Source of the DNA: Thalassospira profundimaris WP0211 | Lineage (GTDB): Bacteria; Pseudomonadota; Alphaproteobacteria; Rhodospirillales; Thalassospiraceae | DNA: 64,000 nt | NCBI RefSeq assembly: GCF_000300275.1 | Contig: NZ_AMRN01000011.1 | Span: 98,893 to 162,892, forward strand | Reading direction: 5' to 3' | Shown here: one piece after another, positions 62,424 through 64,000 of the stretch | Layout of the letters: each line of letters begins with the position of its first letter | Position numbering within the stretch: the stretch's first letter is position 1 | Position numbers and translations under genes: made by a program | Notes under the pieces: generated by a model | Told to the model about the DNA's origin: nothing | Database searches by the model: none | The model's input: the letters and a program-made list of their open reading frames with translations, nothing else

Positions 62424-63283
62424 GACGCGGCCTTAAACTGCGCGCCAGCGGCATATTCAAGATGACGGTCAGCAAGGGCTGCTTCACGCGCCAGCACATC
62501 CCAGCTTGGGACATCATTATCCCATTCAATCAGGGTCGGCTTGCTCCCGATCCGGGCGATCAGACGGTCAAACAGATCCCAAACAGGATCGGCCACAGGC
62601 CGGGAATGGGTATCGATCAGAACATTGTCGTCGGGATTGGTGTCTTCCTCATGCCCGGCCAGATGAATTTCACCGACCAGATCACCGGGCACCGCATCAA
62701 TAAACGCATTGGCATCAAAGCCCAGATTATGCGCCGATATGTAAACATTGTTTACATCAATCAGCAATCCACAGCCACTGCGCGCGGCGGCCTCGGCTAT
62801 AAATTCAAGTTCGGGGATCGAGTTTTGCGGCAAGGGGACATAGGACGTCGGATTTTCGATCAGGATCCGTCGACCAATAAAGTCCTGCACACGATTGATC
62901 GCATCCACCAACTGCGCAAGCGACATCTTCGTCATCGGTGTCGGCAGCAGATCAGCCATATAAAGCCCCTCATGGGCGGACCATGCAATATGTTCCGACA
63001 CCATGGCGGGATTGAACCGGTCGACCAGCCGTTTAAGGTCTGCCAGATGGTTCTTGTTTAACGGCTCCCCGCCGCCAAGTGACAAGCCGACCCCATGCGT
63101 CGAGACCGGATAGTGCGCACAAAGCTCTTCCAGCATGGCAAGTCGCGGGCCACCGGCAACCATGTAGTTTTCCGGATGGATTTCAAACCAGCCTACAGCG
63201 TGGGCTGCGCCAAAAATATCTTGGGCGTGCTCGGCCTTGAAGCCAACACCTGCACGTTCAGGAAGCTGTGTCAGCGGTGTCAT
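62420..63283 (-). CDS. bufB: BufB, multinuclear non-heme iron oxidase (DUF692)
   Basis: A 287-residue TIM-barrel DUF692/MNIO enzyme that modifies cysteines of the precursor peptide. Metal-ligand segments include WFEIHPENYM, STHGVGLSLGG, VSEHIAWS, ILIENPTSYV, LLIDVNNVYISAHN, GEIHLAGHEE and IDTHSRPV, as expected for a set of histidine and acidic ligands. Met at 63283 (TPLTQLPERAGVG follows) has a better ribosome site than 63310, which is the alternative start. Sits between bufA1 and bufC. Confidence 0.9.
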   Translation of the reverse strand: MTPLTQLPERAGVGFKAEHAQDIFGAAHAVGWFEIHPENYMVAGGPRLAMLEELCAHYPVSTHGVGLSLGGGEPLNKNHLADLKRLVDRFNPAMVSEHIAWSAHEGLYMADLLPTPMTKMSLAQLVDAINRVQDFIGRRILIENPTSYVPLPQNSIPELEFIAEAAARSGCGLLIDVNNVYISAHNLGFDANAFIDAVPGDLVGEIHLAGHEEDTNPDDNVLIDTHSRPVADPVWDLFDRLIARIGSKPTLIEWDNDVPSWDVLAREAALADRHLEYAAGAQFKAAS

Positions 63284-63423
63284 ATCGGGGCAACCTTGTC
63301 TTTTCGCCATTTACGCGGGTGGACGGCCAGCACATCGGGACAGGGGGGAGACATATGCAGATCTGTGCTGACCGTCCGTTGGGACGCGATTAGGCTTGGG
63401 GTTAGGTTTGGGGATTGCCGGAC

Positions 63424-63723
63424 TTAGCCCTGCGGAATATCGCGATCGAGCGCTTCGAGGCTGCCCATGACTTCGCGGCCATCCGCCGTGGTGAAGCTCA
63501 TATCTTCACAGGTACCAGCCGGAACCAGTTTCCAGGCATTGCCCTGATAATCGACAGTCGAGGTACCGGCACAGGTCGTGCCCGGACCAGCAGCACAGTC
63601 ATTCTGACCCGCCAGCGACACCCCAAAACATTTTTCCTTAGCACCATCGGCCGCTGCCTGGTTGATCGCAGCCATTGAAACAGCAGCACTCAATGCTGCA
63701 CCCAGAACCATTGCTTTTTTCAT
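63424..63723 (-). CDS. bufA1: BufA1-family bufferin precursor (DUF2282)
   Basis: A 99-residue precursor with a signal peptide of about 25 residues (ending AAADG) and exactly four cysteines in the mature part (32, 43, 51, 72). The core [19 protein letters not shown] and the following [12 protein letters not shown] match the DUF2282 family of copper-binding, cysteine-modified RiPPs named bufferins. AAGGGAAA precedes the ATG. It heads the bufA1-bufB-bufC-doxX operon. Confidence 0.9.
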   Translation of the reverse strand: MKKAMVLGAALSAAVSMAAINQAAADGAKEKCFGVSLAGQNDCAAGPGTTCAGTSTVDYQGNAWKLVPAGTCEDMSFTTADGREVMGSLEALDRDIPQG

Positions 63724-63855
63724 CTTCGTTTCCCTTCGGTTAAATGCGGACACTCAAGTCCAGGTGATGATTTAACCGTAAGGGCGAAGGGCAAATTCGT
63801 CACTGCACCATTCGCACACGCCAAGTCAAAGAGGCGTGAGACATTCCACACATAT

Positions 63856-63873
63856 CCTCACAGTACTGTGAGG
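63856..63873. promoter_or_regulatory. 18-base perfect palindrome upstream of the bufferin operon
   Basis: CCTCACAGT and ACTGTGAGG form a perfect palindrome 133 bases before the bufA1 start. It could be an operator for the operon, or part of rrn readthrough control; no regulator gene is close by. Confidence 0.4.
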
Positions 63874-63906
63874 TGCCACGCACCCTAATTCTGAAAGCCT
63901 GAAACG

Positions 63907-63941
63907 ACAAAACCCCCGACCGGTTAAGGTCGAGGGTTTTT
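63907..63941. terminator. Terminator distal to the minus-strand rRNA operon
   Basis: AAAACCC-CGACC pairs with GGTCG-GGGTTTT with small bulges around a GGTTAA loop. It lies about 45 bases beyond the 5S rRNA 3' end on the minus strand and the minus-strand stem is followed by TTTTGTC. Confidence 0.65.
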
Positions 63942-63983
63942 CAAAGTCGTGTGACTATAGGGAATATGAGTTGCTGTATTTGG

Positions 63984-64000
63984 AAGGCCCGGCGGTGACC
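63984..64000 (-). rRNA. rrf: 5S ribosomal RNA, 3' end only
   Basis: The minus-strand sequence GGTCACCGCCGGGCCTT matches the conserved 3' end of bacterial 5S rRNA (GGTCACCGCCGGGC-type). Only about 17 bases lie within the window; the gene and presumably 23S and 16S rRNA continue beyond position 64000. Confidence 0.7.

Overview
The window looks like chromosome of a marine heterotrophic alphaproteobacterium. The mix of three TRAP carboxylate transporters, glucosylglycerate (osmolyte) metabolism, a galactofuranose-type ABC importer, DUF3126 and PAS_5 proteins fits Rhodospirillales, and Thalassospira or a close relative is my best guess. That is an inference from gene content and moderate GC, not a database result.

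Layout. 1-5.1 kb: the tail of a PcaQ-like LysR regulator, a DctPQM TRAP operon and a PobR-like AraC regulator, probably an aromatic-acid uptake module; pobA (4-hydroxybenzoate 3-monooxygenase) lies further on at 25.6-26.8 kb. 5.1-9.8 kb: GNAT, a TIGR03862-type flavoprotein with a short C-terminus, a MORN-like lipoprotein, a methyltransferase and a small Cys/His secreted protein. 9.8-12.8 kb: an MFS pump-MarR-siderophore-interacting protein operon behind a promoter carrying two identical palindromic operators. 12.8-18.2 kb: glutathione-independent formaldehyde dehydrogenase, a YraQ-type permease with its thioredoxin-like partner, DUF3126 and a GST. 18.2-23.8 kb: an AtuA/DUF1446 pair, a fused TRAP permease and a TAXI receptor, with a divergent LysR. 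24-25.4 kb: hpt and a holin-like/DUF883 pair.

27.1-32.4 kb: predicted glucosylglycerate metabolism, with a phosphatase and a synthase in one operon and a GH13 phosphorylase on the opposite strand, separated by two PAS_5 paralogues of equal length. 32.5-38.7 kb: a ThDP enzyme with IclR, a GNAT/XRE-cupin pair, and an AraC/NepI-like exporter pair. 39.1-44.3 kb: an AT-richer defence island with four co-directional genes: hamA (DUF1837 nuclease) and hamB (helicase), which make a Hachiman system, followed by a DUF3223/DCL-family gene and a SIR2-like NADase gene. This four-gene arrangement is the most interesting content of the window.

44.3-53.6 kb: sugar catabolism and uptake (GguC/AraD1, sugar 1-dehydrogenase, FadR-type GntR, YtfQ-YtfR-YtfT-YjfF, aldose epimerase). 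53.6-59.4 kb: an HpxW-like gamma-glutamyltransferase-family enzyme and a TakP-like TRAP operon, with a divergent GntR and a repeated GTGTATACAT site. 59.4-61.1 kb: AraC/LysE exporter pair. 61.1-63.7 kb: a bufferin (copper-binding RiPP) operon bufA1-bufB-bufC-doxX. The last bases (63984-64000) match the 3' end of a 5S rRNA on the minus strand, so an rrn operon probably continues beyond the window.
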